Shown: one piece after another, positions 31,132-42,460 of the stretch
Layout of the letters: the number at the start of each line of letters is the position of its first letter
Numbering within the stretch: position 1 is the stretch's first letter
Source: Spinellus fusiger
Lineage: Eukaryota > Mucoromycota > Mucoromycetes > Mucorales > Phycomycetaceae
DNA: 64,000 nt
Direction: 5' to 3'
Assembly (NCBI GenBank): GCA_025094145.1
Contig: JALLLS010000065.1
Location: 124,001 to 188,000, forward strand
Translations under genes and position numbers: made by a program
Notes under the pieces: model-generated
Told to the model about the DNA's origin: nothing
Databases searched by the model: none
Seen by the model: only the letters and a program-made list of their open reading frames with translations

Positions 31132-33267
31132 ATGCCACTGTTTTCTAAAAAGATGACTCCCACTGACATTACTGCCAATATTGGTAAGAATAAAGCAACA
31201 GGGACAAGACCATGAGCTAATATGAATGAGGAACAGACAAGGCAACTGACCCAGCCAACACTGAACTTGACTGGTCTATTGTATTTGTTCTGTGTCAGAG
31301 CATACAGAGCACTGAGTTGGGAGCCAAAGAAGCAAGAAAGCTCCTACAGAAGAAGATGTTAATCAAAGACACCAATACCCAGGTTCTTGCTCTTGAGGTA
31401 AAGAGACCTTTTTCTTTCTATTGTTTATAAGGGGAAGATGGAGATGGAGTGCTAAATGGCTCTGTCGCAGCTATTGAAGGCATTATCAGAGAATTGTAAG
31501 GACAAATTCAAAGGTAATTCATCCACAGAAGGAGAGAGAAAGAAGGAGGGAGGGAAGGAAGAAGATCAATATCTTCTCTGTATTTAATCTATTTTTTTTT
31601 TAAAAAAAAAAAGATCAGCTGTGTGCAAAGACATTTGTTGAGGACTTGGATACACTGGCAAAGGCAAAGGTAGAGTCCACGTCACACCAGACCCTTTGTT
31701 TCCTTCCCTCCTTCCAACCCATACCCAATACTAAGGGCTGCTCATAGGCACGTGATGATAAGGTGTATAGCAAACTTGCACAGTGTCTTGAGAACTGGGT
31801 GGAGTTATTTGGCACAGAACCTTCTTTTGTCGCTGTGAGACGGGTGTACGAACATGTGTTAATGCAACAACAGCCACATCAGCAGCACCAACAGCAACAA
31901 AGACGCCGTTCTGTTAGGGATTCTCAGGCACACAGAGAACCCAATGCTCATTATGTAAATATTAACACCACAAAAGGACAACTCACTCACTCTCTTTTCT
32001 ATGATCAAAGGTGTCTGCTGATCCCAAAACAGACATTGAACTGGCCAAGAACAATGCTCAGCTGTTTTCACAAACCCTCTCATTTACTGATCCAACCCAA
32101 GAGGACATTACTCAGAATTCCCTGATGCAGGCAAGTCATTTATAGATGGAGTGGTAGGTGGGGTGGCAGGTGGGGTGGTAGGTGGGGTGGTAGGTAGACT
32201 GGTAGGTAGACTGGTAGGTAGACTGGTAGGTAGACTGGTAGGTAGACTGGTAGGTAGACTGGTAGGTGGGTACAGGACTCACCCTAGACTAGGAGTTCTA
32301 CACTAAATGCCAATCCCTACAAAAAGTGGTGTCTGAGCATCTCCAAACCTGTGAAGATCCTGATATTATTTGTAAGTAGAATGTGGGACCCAGCAGGGTG
32401 AATTGACACTGTAACACTGTAACACTGTTGAATTGATCTTTTTTTTTCTCTTTTTATCCTGTATGATGAATTGACATGTTTGGATGTTTACCTTTTTCTT
32501 TACTAGCTGAACTACTTGAGGCTAACAATGAACTTGTGAGCTGCTTCAAAACCTACCAAGACATGCTTGAACGACATGCTGTTAATGAAGCCACCTTCAA
32601 CTCACGTCATTTGAATCATCGAGACACACAGCAGGTATAAATAATCAAGTCAGATCAACAATAGTAGTTGGAAAAGAAGGGACCCTATTTCCCAACCCCC
32701 TTCTCTTCTCTTGATTAGGATGAAATACCGAGCACAGACGTTCATGCAGAAAGCAGTTCTCCTGTGAACCATAACAGGTAATAGTACGGAATAAACACAA
32801 CTCTATCTCTATCAACATGAGCATAAGCATAAGCATAAACATAAGCATAAACATAAGCATAAACATAAGCATAAACATAAGCATAAACATAAGCATAAGC
32901 ATAAGGAATATTCACCACCAAGGATAAGTAGTTCTGCAAAAGAAGAAACCAGACCAGCTCCAGAAACAGGCCGTCTTCTTGATCACTCACCCACCCATCC
33001 CCATGGCAATGACTATCTCACTCACCATCAGAATGAAAATAGTGCTGATCCATTTAATCCATTTGCTGATACTAATGCTATCCTCACAGCATCGGGTGGC
33101 ACAAGGTAAGAGCCTTTCTTTTTATTTGTAGGATGTGCAGAAATGTAATCTATTTGTTTTATTATTTTTTTATTATTTTTATTATTATCCTTCTTCTTTT
33201 CTATAGTGGCAATGTTAACCTGCCCCCTCCACTGACACCCTATAAACTGCACAATGAACATGCCTAA
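31132..33267 (+). CDS. VHS-GAT endosomal adaptor (TOM1/LSB5-like)
   Basis: Eleven exons: join(31132..31183, 31237..31397, 31471..31513, 31614..31669, 31748..31954, 32011..32134, 32327..32371, 32507..32634, 32719..32777, 32923..33105, 33207..33267), 372 residues. The VHS domain begins 'DKATDPANTELDWSIVFVLC' and continues 'GAKEARKLLQKKM', 'LLKALSENCKDKFK' and 'FVEDLDTLAKAKA'. After a Gln-rich insert ('QQPHQQHQQQQRRR') comes a GAT-like helical bundle ('ELAKNNAQLFSQTLSF' to 'LLEANNELVSCFKTYQDML'). VHS-GAT proteins bind ubiquitinated cargo and clathrin/Arf machinery at endosomes. The tail contains 'ADPFNPFAD', with DPF and NPF motifs that bind AP-2 and EH domains. The exon 6 donor (GTCATT) is poor; two introns contain minisatellites. 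Confidence 0.86.
32148..32272. repeat. 12-bp minisatellite in VHS-GAT intron 6
   Basis: About ten copies of GGTAGGTAGACT-type units, the first few as GGTAGGTGGGGT, inside intron 6 of the VHS-GAT gene. Confidence 0.9.
32815..32905. repeat. CATAAG/CATAAA hexamer array in VHS-GAT intron 9
   Basis: About fourteen hexamers alternating CATAAG and CATAAA lie immediately 5' of the acceptor of intron 9. Each CATAAG contains an AG, so the real acceptor (32921-32922) is preceded by many decoy AGs. Confidence 0.88.
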
Positions 33268-33913
33268 TAAAATAACCCAAAGATCTATGGGTTACTAGGC
33301 TAATAAGATACCATTGGAGATACGGGGCAAATGTACCAATGCACCAATGTACCAATGCACTATTGTACAACTGTACACTTGGCCTACATGCACAAAATAA
33401 GCTTTTGACGAATGAATTGAGTGCTATCTGTTGATGTGTTTATCTGTGGATGTGTTTATCTGTGGATAGATGGATTGAATGTTATTTGATAGTGGTTGGG
33501 CCTAAAAAATAGTAGAATAAATACCCTACCCAACTCACCTCCACCTATAAAAAGAGCAAGGACAGAAAGCAGAAATGCATGACTATTAAATAATAATTCT
33601 TGCTTTCTTCTTCTCTTCTTCTTTCTCACGGGAAACCCTACAAAATAGAAACTAAAAAATACACCTGAGCTTTTCTTTGTTTTTCTCTCTCTCTTCTCTC
33701 TTTTTTTCTCTCTGTTTTCTCTGTTTTCTCTGTTTTCTCTGTTTTCTCTCTCTTTTCCTCTGTTTCTTACAGATAGAAAAGACAATACAAGTAATAGGGG
33801 GGACACCTGGGCTAGTGTTTGGATTCAACGCACAAGTGTAGGCTTTTGTGCAGTTGTTTCCGTGCTACTCGACAGACCTTTATGTCGAAACACTACAGAC
33901 AAACCAACAAACA
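33268..33913. other. Promoter-like gap with pyrimidine repeat
   Basis: Short repeats of ACCAATGTACCAATGC at 33333-33360. A strongly T/C-rich tract at 33590-33770 includes several copies of CTCTGTTTT, upstream of the coiled-coil gene. No ORF of substance. Confidence 0.55.
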
Positions 33914-36292
33914 ATGCATAGTATGCATGACCCTCTTCCAAAAATACAACCCAAAAGAACACTTAAAAATGCCAAACAAAAAGACCTGCAGGAAAAGAAA
34001 CGCACGGGCCTATCACTGCCTCCTCGTCCGCCTCCCACCACCACTGCTGCCAAAACACCAACGACACCAGCGACATCCCATGCTTCAATGAAACAGACCA
34101 ATGATAAGCAACGTCTTGAACACCAACGACGCGTAGTGGCCAAGTCAGCTGCTGCTGCTATGGCCCAAGTACGCCGCAAAAGACCTGGCATCCTTCTGTG
34201 GGGAGACAGAAGAAAGGTTAGGGCCTTGCTATGGAGGTGGGCTTACCGTTGTGGTCCCTCACAATAAGAAATTCACCTCTTTATCAAACCAACCTTAAAG
34301 TTGACCTTCTCCTCCATTGTGTAGGCTGTCATTGAGCGATACCCTGACGGAAGCCAGGAAATCATTGTGCCTCAAACCCTCACACCAGATCAAGAGCGCT
34401 ATGAATTCCCTCCTCGGTCGCGCTTCCTGAAGAAACTCGCCCACATTGCCAATGAAAGAAAGAGCTTATCTGTCGACAAGGAAGTGCATTTGACACGGCT
34501 GCCCACACCCACTCACACCTCAGTCCCCTCCACATCTCAAGTGACAGTGCCCCCACAGCCAGATCCCTTGGCACTCAATGAGTGGTTCTCCAGTCGACAG
34601 CAGCAGCCACCACAAGATCAGCAGCTTCATAGCCATGCCAAGCTGAATAACAGCAGATGCATCCAGGAACAGAGAGACAAGAAGAATCAGGCTGTGGCTA
34701 ACTGGATCACTGACATGGAAAAGTCCAAGCAGCTCTCATTATCACCTCAGCCAAAGACTATCCTGTCTAGTGCAACACGCCCTTCGCTAAAAGACCCCTT
34801 GTCATCATTGCCTTTGCTATCCTCACTCTCTCATCAACACACCTCTGGGCTTATCTCTCCATCAGTAGCAGCAGAGTCATCGTTATTGGCAGTGGCAAAG
34901 GACAGTGGCAAGGGAAGCGAGTCCCTTGAAGTCCCTGCATTGGCATTAGCACTCCAAAGTAAGATAGGTGAGTTTATTTTTATAGCATGTAGTATGAGTG
35001 TAGACCCACCTGTTGTGGTAGCATACTGCTGCCACTGCTGCCACTGCTGCCACTGCTGTTATTAGACTGAGAATTAGATTTAGATTTAGAATTAGATTTA
35101 GAATTAGATTTAGAATTAGATTTAGAATGACTACCACTGCCACCACTGGGCTCCATACATCCTGAACCTATCTAGGACATGGCATCCTATAAGAGAAAAT
35201 CCAATGAAACTCACTGAGCTTATCTTTTATTTAGCCAAACAATGGAAAGATCAATCCAAATCCTATACCAGTCCAATGTTATTAACACCCCCAGAAGAGT
35301 CTCTCAGAACCCATTATGTCCGCCGTAGTCTTCTTTCTCATTCAGCTGAGTCTGACAAGACATCATCTCGTATTCAGGCCTTCTGGCAGGATTACAAACG
35401 GCGCACACGTCCATCCCACCCCACAACCATTGCCTCTTCTTATCACCGCCCGGCCATCTCGGAAGTCCTCCACTTGGTGCACTCCCTTCATACTTCTCTC
35501 CAGCAACAACAGAATGAATCCAAACGACGCATCAGCCACTTGGAGAGAATGGTAGGAGAGGAGAACTGGCGAGAAAAGGCAAAGAAGAATCAACAAAAGA
35601 TACTGGACAGACTCCATCCCCTTGCTGCTTCTCACCGTCCATCCAAGTGTAACCCTCGCCGATTAGCATCACTACCACCTTTATCTTCCTCACTCACACT
35701 ACCACCCTCCGTGACAGAAGTAACAGCAACAAGCACCACTGCTACTGTGGCCACAGTCACTGCACCTCCCTACACCAAGGCATCTTCCGCCACAGCCACG
35801 GCACCTTCCCTAGAGCATTCTTCCGTATCTCCTCCTTTCTCCTATTCTCCTCCCTTGAACACCCGCCTTGAGCAAGTAATGCAGCGACTGAACCAATTGG
35901 AGACATCAGTTCAAAAAGAAACAAAAACCCGCAAAGACATGGAGATCAAAATGGCACGCACTGTTCAAACCTTACAAGACCTGCAAATGTCAACACAGCA
36001 GGAGAGAGAAAAGGGTCGGCAAGAAAGACATCAATTAGAGAAGAAAATGGCTGAGATCACTCTTACTCTCAAGCATCTCAAGACATCCTCTCCTTTACCA
36101 GAACCCCCCTTGTCTCCTTCAAAACCAAAGACAGTAAAGACAGTAAAGACAGTAAAGACAGTGAAATTAGTAAATCCAGTGGTATCCCAACCCCAACGTA
36201 CAGTAAAGAAAGTACCTGAAAAACCAGGGGTGTCAAGTCAACAGCCTGTATCTCTTTTTCCTAGTCAACATCGTACATTCAATAAAATGTAA
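33914..36292 (+). CDS. Large coiled-coil protein, unknown function
   Basis: Three exons: join(33914..34216, 34325..34967, 35235..36292), about 667 residues. A donor at 34959 instead of 34968 is also in phase. Most of the protein is low-complexity, basic and Ser/Pro/Thr-rich ('PPTTTAAKTPTTPATSH'). Its more structured parts are 'RPGILLWGDRRKAVIERYPD' across the first splice, 'QERYEFPPRSRFLKKLAHIA', and a coiled coil of about 120 residues near the end ('LEQVMQRLNQLETSVQKETK' and onward). A KTVKTVKTVKTVK repeat lies near the C-terminus. The composition suggests a cytoskeletal or spindle-pole-type scaffold, but I recognise no family and that is only an impression. Confidence 0.7.
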
Positions 36293-37762
36293 TCTATAAA
36301 GATAGATCCACTGAACAATTCTACTTTATATTTATTCATTCTACAGTAGTCTTTGTTTATTACTACCGATCTCTATTCTATGTTATAATGCTAATGTTAC
36401 CATGCTAGGATGAATACGATGATAATAGACTATATCCTACATGCATTGAATGATCATCCTATATTCTATTCTCATTGACAGAAGAAGAAGAAAAAACCCC
36501 TCCCATCAATATCATGGTTGATTTACTATAGAGATAAATAAATAAAAGAGCAGAGAGATACGGCCCGTGTGTGTCCGAGCCCAAGGGCCCTACTACCAGA
36601 AAAACACTAGTGGATCTTAACTAGGCCGCCATAATATATTTGGGCATAAAGGTGAGGATGTGTACGTACATTTTGATACATTTATATCCATCTACAAATA
36701 TAAAATAAATGTCCATGTGTTACATGCCTTGGGTTCTCTTGTCCGAGGGCTTCCGAATACTGTTTATTACTTATTTATGCTTTTTAATTTTGCAGGTGTA
36801 CTCCTACGGTCAAAACCCACAGAAATAGGTCCACCATGACGCTATCGTTACTTTCCACCCGACGTACGACGATTATGCGTTATGCAGTTCAAACTCTATT
36901 CTACACATCATTGTTTTTAAGGAATCTTTTTTAAGGAATTCTTTATTATTATTATTATTATCATTATTATTTAGTCTGCTTTTTTAAGTAAAAAATTCAA
37001 TAAATAAACACGAGCAAATCATTTCCAGTCGACATTTAAGAAATGCAGTAGAATGGAGGCTTCTAATTCAAGTAGACGAATGTAGTGTAGATTGACAAGT
37101 GAGGTGTGTGTCCACTTTCCCCAATCGCCTGTACGTGTACTACTCTAGTGCTTCGATAGAACCATACCTGTGCCATGTGCTACGAATAAGTGCTCCTTTT
37201 ATTGGGGAACAAGGCAAGTGCCTACAAAAAAAAAACACACACACACACACAGGGAAATATATCTGTTCATAGGCTTCTTTTTATTATGATTATTTCTATT
37301 GAGTGATTTATTTCCTAAAGTCCCACCTTCTTTATTCAGAAGAGATAGCCTTAATAGTGATGTACAATGACGAACTTGCTCCACGATGACTTATTATCTC
37401 CCTGTTTTTCTTGTCCTACAAAGTATGTATTGTTTGGAATGAATTCAACCCTCATATATTAAATTCAACTTCAGTGATTGAGATACGGCGTGTGCGTATA
37501 GATATAGACTCCGAATAAAACGTCTTAACTTTTTGCCTCTGAAAAAGTAGGATCCAGTATCATCTGACATTAAAAGACATCATCAAAAGAACTGAAATAG
37601 AAGAAAAACAAACTACATCACAGATTAGGAACAATAAAATTCACCTGAGCAAAACCAATCTACTAGTAAAATCAATAGAATATTAGACTACATTAGACTA
37701 CATTAGACTATGTTGGAATACATTGGACTACGTTGGATTAAATTAGACTACATTAAACTATA
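36293..37762. other. Gene-free AT-rich region with minisatellite
   Basis: No coding region seen. It holds A/T runs, a (CA)n tract near 37230, two similar stretches starting GAGATACGGC (36557 and 37480) and, at 37681-37760, seven to eight degenerate copies of ATTAGACTAC that end exactly at the transposon boundary. Confidence 0.6.
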
Positions 37763-39060
37763 CAGTGTCGCCTGTACCTGTTGGCGGGAATTCAAATATG
37801 ATTTACGGTGTGTTATTGGTTGAATCTACAATAGAGTTATTCACAAATTGTGGTTTTGTTCCTCTCAAATGATGGCTGGGCATACCTCAAACCACTGCAA
37901 GATAGGGCAATGGGACGGCCCTACTTGTCTGGATGTCCTGGTTTTCGATTCATCAGTAGAAAATAGTCATTGGTCAGAGTTAATGATGTATAAACAGAAA
38001 ACAAGACTATCATCTGTAGTTGTCTAAAATAATAATAATAATAGTAATAATATATAAAAATATAAAAATGTTTTCATTCAAAAAGACAAAAGACCACGAT
38101 CGGGCACTATAGACCCCAAGTAAAAGGTGAAGACTAGTATTTGTGTTTGACCTGTTTCTGCTGTGTACTCCTCTTTGTTTCTGGACTTTGCCAATATCCT
38201 TTCTCAGTGCCATTCTCTTTCCCAATACCCTGTACATTTCACGCTGTGTCATAACTAAAGATTGCATTGTAGAAAGATGATACTCCAACAATTGATCAAT
38301 GTAACAGGTTCAGCACAAGATAAAAGAGAATACAACACATTGAACTGGATGAGTGATACCAAGACTTGCATATTTTATGGATTCTCTGGGTTCTATTTCT
38401 CTAAACAAAGAAAAGAAAATATGTATTGCTTGCTTAGACTTCACCAGTTTGGCAAGCCATGGTGAAGACCTCTGGAATTTGCTGCACAATCATCCACAAT
38501 TCTCTTGATTTGTTATAGATACATGTATGCATAATAACACACTTCAAATACTCGATATCAAAGATCTGCCTAGTAACAATAATTTGTTAATCATCATCAA
38601 TTGTAAAAGGTAGACCTTTTCAACAATCTAAATAGGTTGACTTGCCCTATTCTATTATGTATTTACAATGCTTGATCATAGGAGATTTCGAGTGGTGATG
38701 TTCATTGTATAAATATTAATGTAAAAAGGCAGTGGTCATTTTGCCACTTTTATTGTAAAGTGACTACCGCGTGATGGTTCGTTGCTGCCAGTTGAATGCC
38801 GTTAGAGGATCAACACTCTCTTCTCAGTCTATTGCCTTATTCTCATGCTCATATTTAACTTTCCCCCTGTCTGTTTTCGTTAAAGGGTATTGTACTCATT
38901 GATTGCTTAAAAAATAAAATAAAAAAGCACAGTTTGGACTAAACCTAAACCGCCATTTGAGTTTAAACAAATAGCAGTTTGAGATATACTCAACCATAAC
39001 TTGAGAGTAACAAAACTACACATTACTTTGAAATCCCGCCCATGAGTACAGGTGACACTG
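37763..39060. mobile_element. 1.3 kb inverted-repeat DNA transposon, probably non-autonomous
   Basis: The left end reads CAGTGTCGCCTGTAC and, further in, GGCGGGAATTCAAA. The right end, reverse-complemented, reads CAGTGTCACCTGTAC and then GGCGGGATTTCAAA. Across the first 34 positions about 28 match. Both ends are flanked by TA (37761-37762 and 39061-39062), the target duplication of Tc1/mariner-type elements. Similarity continues inward: 37856-37900 pairs with 38966-39010 (CTCTCAA, then ATGGCTG/ATGGTTG, then CTCAAAC), with an extra 40 bp or so on the left side. No transposase domain was recognised inside. It is either a large MITE or a decayed element. Confidence 0.82.
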
Positions 39061-42000
39061 TAATAGATTATAATAGATTTAATAAATTATAATAGATGGA
39101 CTGAAAGGGCTTTATCTAAACAAAGAGAAAAACCTCACATGAAAACAAGAATCCTAAATGGATTACAAAAGGGAATAAAACGTGGAGAAATGAAGGGATA
39201 CTCTTCGTGATCCATGCAGTAAGAATTTGATGCTCTTTCTAACATTTTAGCATAGAAAGACAGGTCTTTACAAAAAGAGTAACGTGAAGGACCTTTCTTA
39301 ATAGTAAAAAATAAATAAACTTGGGGTCAACCACCATGTTGGCTATCTATATCTGTGTATAAACCTTTTGTTCGATTCTGTTCTCTAGTACAATACTTTT
39401 GATATTTACTCCTCTTCTTCTTCCCCCTCTTTTTCTAGCTTAGCTATTCCATGTTATAAATAACACACTCTATCGTCAATGATTGCAGTTAAGGTTGACC
39501 CAACATGGCAATAATTACCACTTTTATTCATCGGCAGCTAGCATAGTCTACAGTAGAGCATGGCAAGTGAAACAGGATACAGTTACCCATTCTGTTAGTT
39601 TATTTTTCAAGCCACGCAATAGCCCAAGTGCACAGATTCATGGTCGATCCCTTCTCAAACACATTCACAATAAGAAACAATAAGAAACAATAAGAAAATA
39701 GTACCCCACCCAACTCAAGTGACAATCCAAAAAAATAAATAAAAAACCATTACACAGTTTAATACATGGCAAATGAAGAATGTTCCACTTGGGTTGATAA
39801 ATGTAAATAATGGTGCATTCTTACCACCTATTCCAAATACAAAGCAAAAGGCAACTCATTCTTCTATTTTTCATACCTACCATGAAGGATTGACAGATCA
39901 AGTCTGTTTTCTATAGTGGGATAGGAAAACATTAAGCCCAATGTCTATTTATCCCGAGGTGCAGGTATTTCCCTGTTTCTTTTTTATTTTTATTTTTTCA
40001 TGCTCTTGAATGCCCATCTGATTTCTTATATTTTCACTGCCTTGACATTATGTCATAGAATGAAGGCTTATTTTAGATCCTTTCACAAACAGTCTTCAAT
40101 TAGAACGACACTAGGGTGCATCGATCTATAATATAAACTATTTTCCGAAAGACATTGCTTATGGCATATGAAATCAGTCTAACGAAATACTAATGAATTA
40201 AAAAGAAAGAAAACACATTCTAGCTGTCCACAGAAAGGCAGTTACCGTCAAAATAATGGCAATAATGGTAATAATAGCAATGTATACATATATAAATATA
40301 TAAAGGGTACAGCACTCTAGTTGCACAAAAGAAGCGTTTGCTCTCAACATGGTCAATGGTAGATGTTAGTCAGGTCTATCTATTGTAGAAATCCAATTTT
40401 TAAGGAAATAAAATAGAATTGTGATTTATCCTTATTATTATTTCGATGGACACTAAGTATTTCTATTTGCAATCAATAATGTAGGACACTATGGGATGAT
40501 GCTTTGGATGACACTCTATAATTCTATAGAACCCATACCACCCTGATAATTAGATAGAGAGAGAGAGAGAGAGAAGAAATAACACGTCAGAGGAGAAAGG
40601 GAAAGTACAAGGAGAAGTAGGAACAATGACAAATTATGCACTGGTATTTTGTTTCGATTCAATGTCCGGTTTGCTCCTTTTACTATATTTTGCTATTTGA
40701 GAAATGATGAATCATACTTATTTGTAAATATCTTTGTTTTATTATTATATTTATTATTTTAGCACAAGGCAAATAATAGTAATTTTACTGTACATGGTTC
40801 TATTCTAGGTAGCACTCTTCTATATCAATATTCTATTCTCTGAGCTAATGGTAGTGTGGAGGGTACATTTGAAATAGAACAAGCCTCATCATAGTGTCTA
40901 GCAAATGTGTAAAAAAAACATAGGCTATTTGTGTAATAAAATCTTTCCATGCTGTTTGCAGGTATTTTTTATGACAGAAAAAGAAAGAAAAAAAGGTCAA
41001 ATAAGAAAGGCTTACAAAGAGTCGACTTTATTGATCCTAGGATGAATACATAACACAAGTAGAAGCCTTTCCAATGGACCCTTGAATTATTAACTATGGG
41101 ACATAATTTACTATTATATTCTTATTGTTTTGAACATAAAATAAAGGGTCAAACAAGTGACATGGATAGTTTAACATCAATAGAATTTATTGATAATAAA
41201 TGTCATTTCAATAGACTGGTGGGATTCTATTATTATTTTCATTTATTTCCATACTTTATTCCTTGGTGTTTTTCTCACAAGGGCACGGTCCATGCAGCCA
41301 AGTGTAGAAAACAAAGACGATCGAATTTACTATTTTGGGTCAATATTACCGTGCACTTGAACAAGTAGGTCAACATTGTCCATAATCTTATTTTATTTTG
41401 CCATTTTATAAATAAATAAATAAAAATAAAAATAAAACTAAGAACAAAACTAAAAAAAGAGAGAAACCCTCTTTGAATGAAGTAGTCTGCAGATCGTATT
41501 CTATAGATGGACAGATAGACAGATAGACAGATGAGTAGATAAGTGAATAGACCCGTAGATGGACCTATGTATTCATCCACACCTACCTATACCTATCCAC
41601 ACGCATTTCTACTCACTTGCACATGTAGGCACACCTACACCTACCTACACATAATAAACAATTCATTAAAAACCCATTGACAAGCATTCAAGGGTGTAAA
41701 TGTCTATTTGAAGACCCATTGATGTTTGAAAGAGGAGACTGCCCACGGGGAAGAGCATCGTTATCGTGGGAGAATACAAGGCTTAAGAGTGGCATGGTAC
41801 CACAAGCACACATGGAGAAGTCTTTTTATATGTCTTTCTGAGTTACGTAGGATGCGAAAAGGTATTTTCCATTTGTTTTGTTTTGTTTTGTTTTGTTTTG
41901 CTTTATCGTGTCTCTGTCAATTGAATTTAAATGATGGTTAGGGAGTATGTATTGCCATTTCTGATAGAGAACTGGATATATGAAGAATAAGTCAATCTAT

Positions 42001-42460
42001 GCTACTAATATAATACTGGGATTGCTATAGTAATGTCACGGAAACTGAATTTTAAATAGAGTAATGGACATCTATACACAAGAAATACAAGTCTAGTGAA
42101 TAACAAAGAAAGATAAAGCAAAATAAGAAAGAATTGAGTACAAGAGCATCTGTACTCTGCTTAATGCCCGGCAGATTTATTTTCTTCATTGGCTCCTGGT
42201 TTACACTATAAGAACTAAATAGAAATAAAGAAAGCATTTGATTTATTTTGTGATCTAATTCACTGTCTACCTTTTTCTTTCATTTATTCCTTTCTTTACT
42301 TCTATACTTTAGTGAAATTTACATTCCATTTTCTCTCTTATTTTCTCTTTCTCTCTCTTTTGCTCTTTCTTAATCGAATGAGTAATAGAGAACTACTGGT
42401 TGTTATTATTTAAAAGAATATTTTCACACTACCGCCAATTTCATCACTGATCTATCTATC
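39061..42460. other. 3.4 kb gene-free AT-rich region
   Basis: I see no supported gene. Contents are low-complexity tracts: (GA)n at 40556-40575, TTTTG pentamers at 41877-41900, and ACCTACACCTACC repeats at 41580-41650. Two short plus-strand ORFs (39483-39683, 41726-41941) lack any recognisable feature. A pyrimidine-rich tract at 42270-42370 probably belongs to the promoter of the next gene. Confidence 0.55.

Noticed and set aside
36557..36760. Possible small inverted-repeat element around GTCCGAGCCCAAGG and CCTTGGGTTC
   Set aside because: The paired segments are short and imperfect and have no clear TA or other target duplication.
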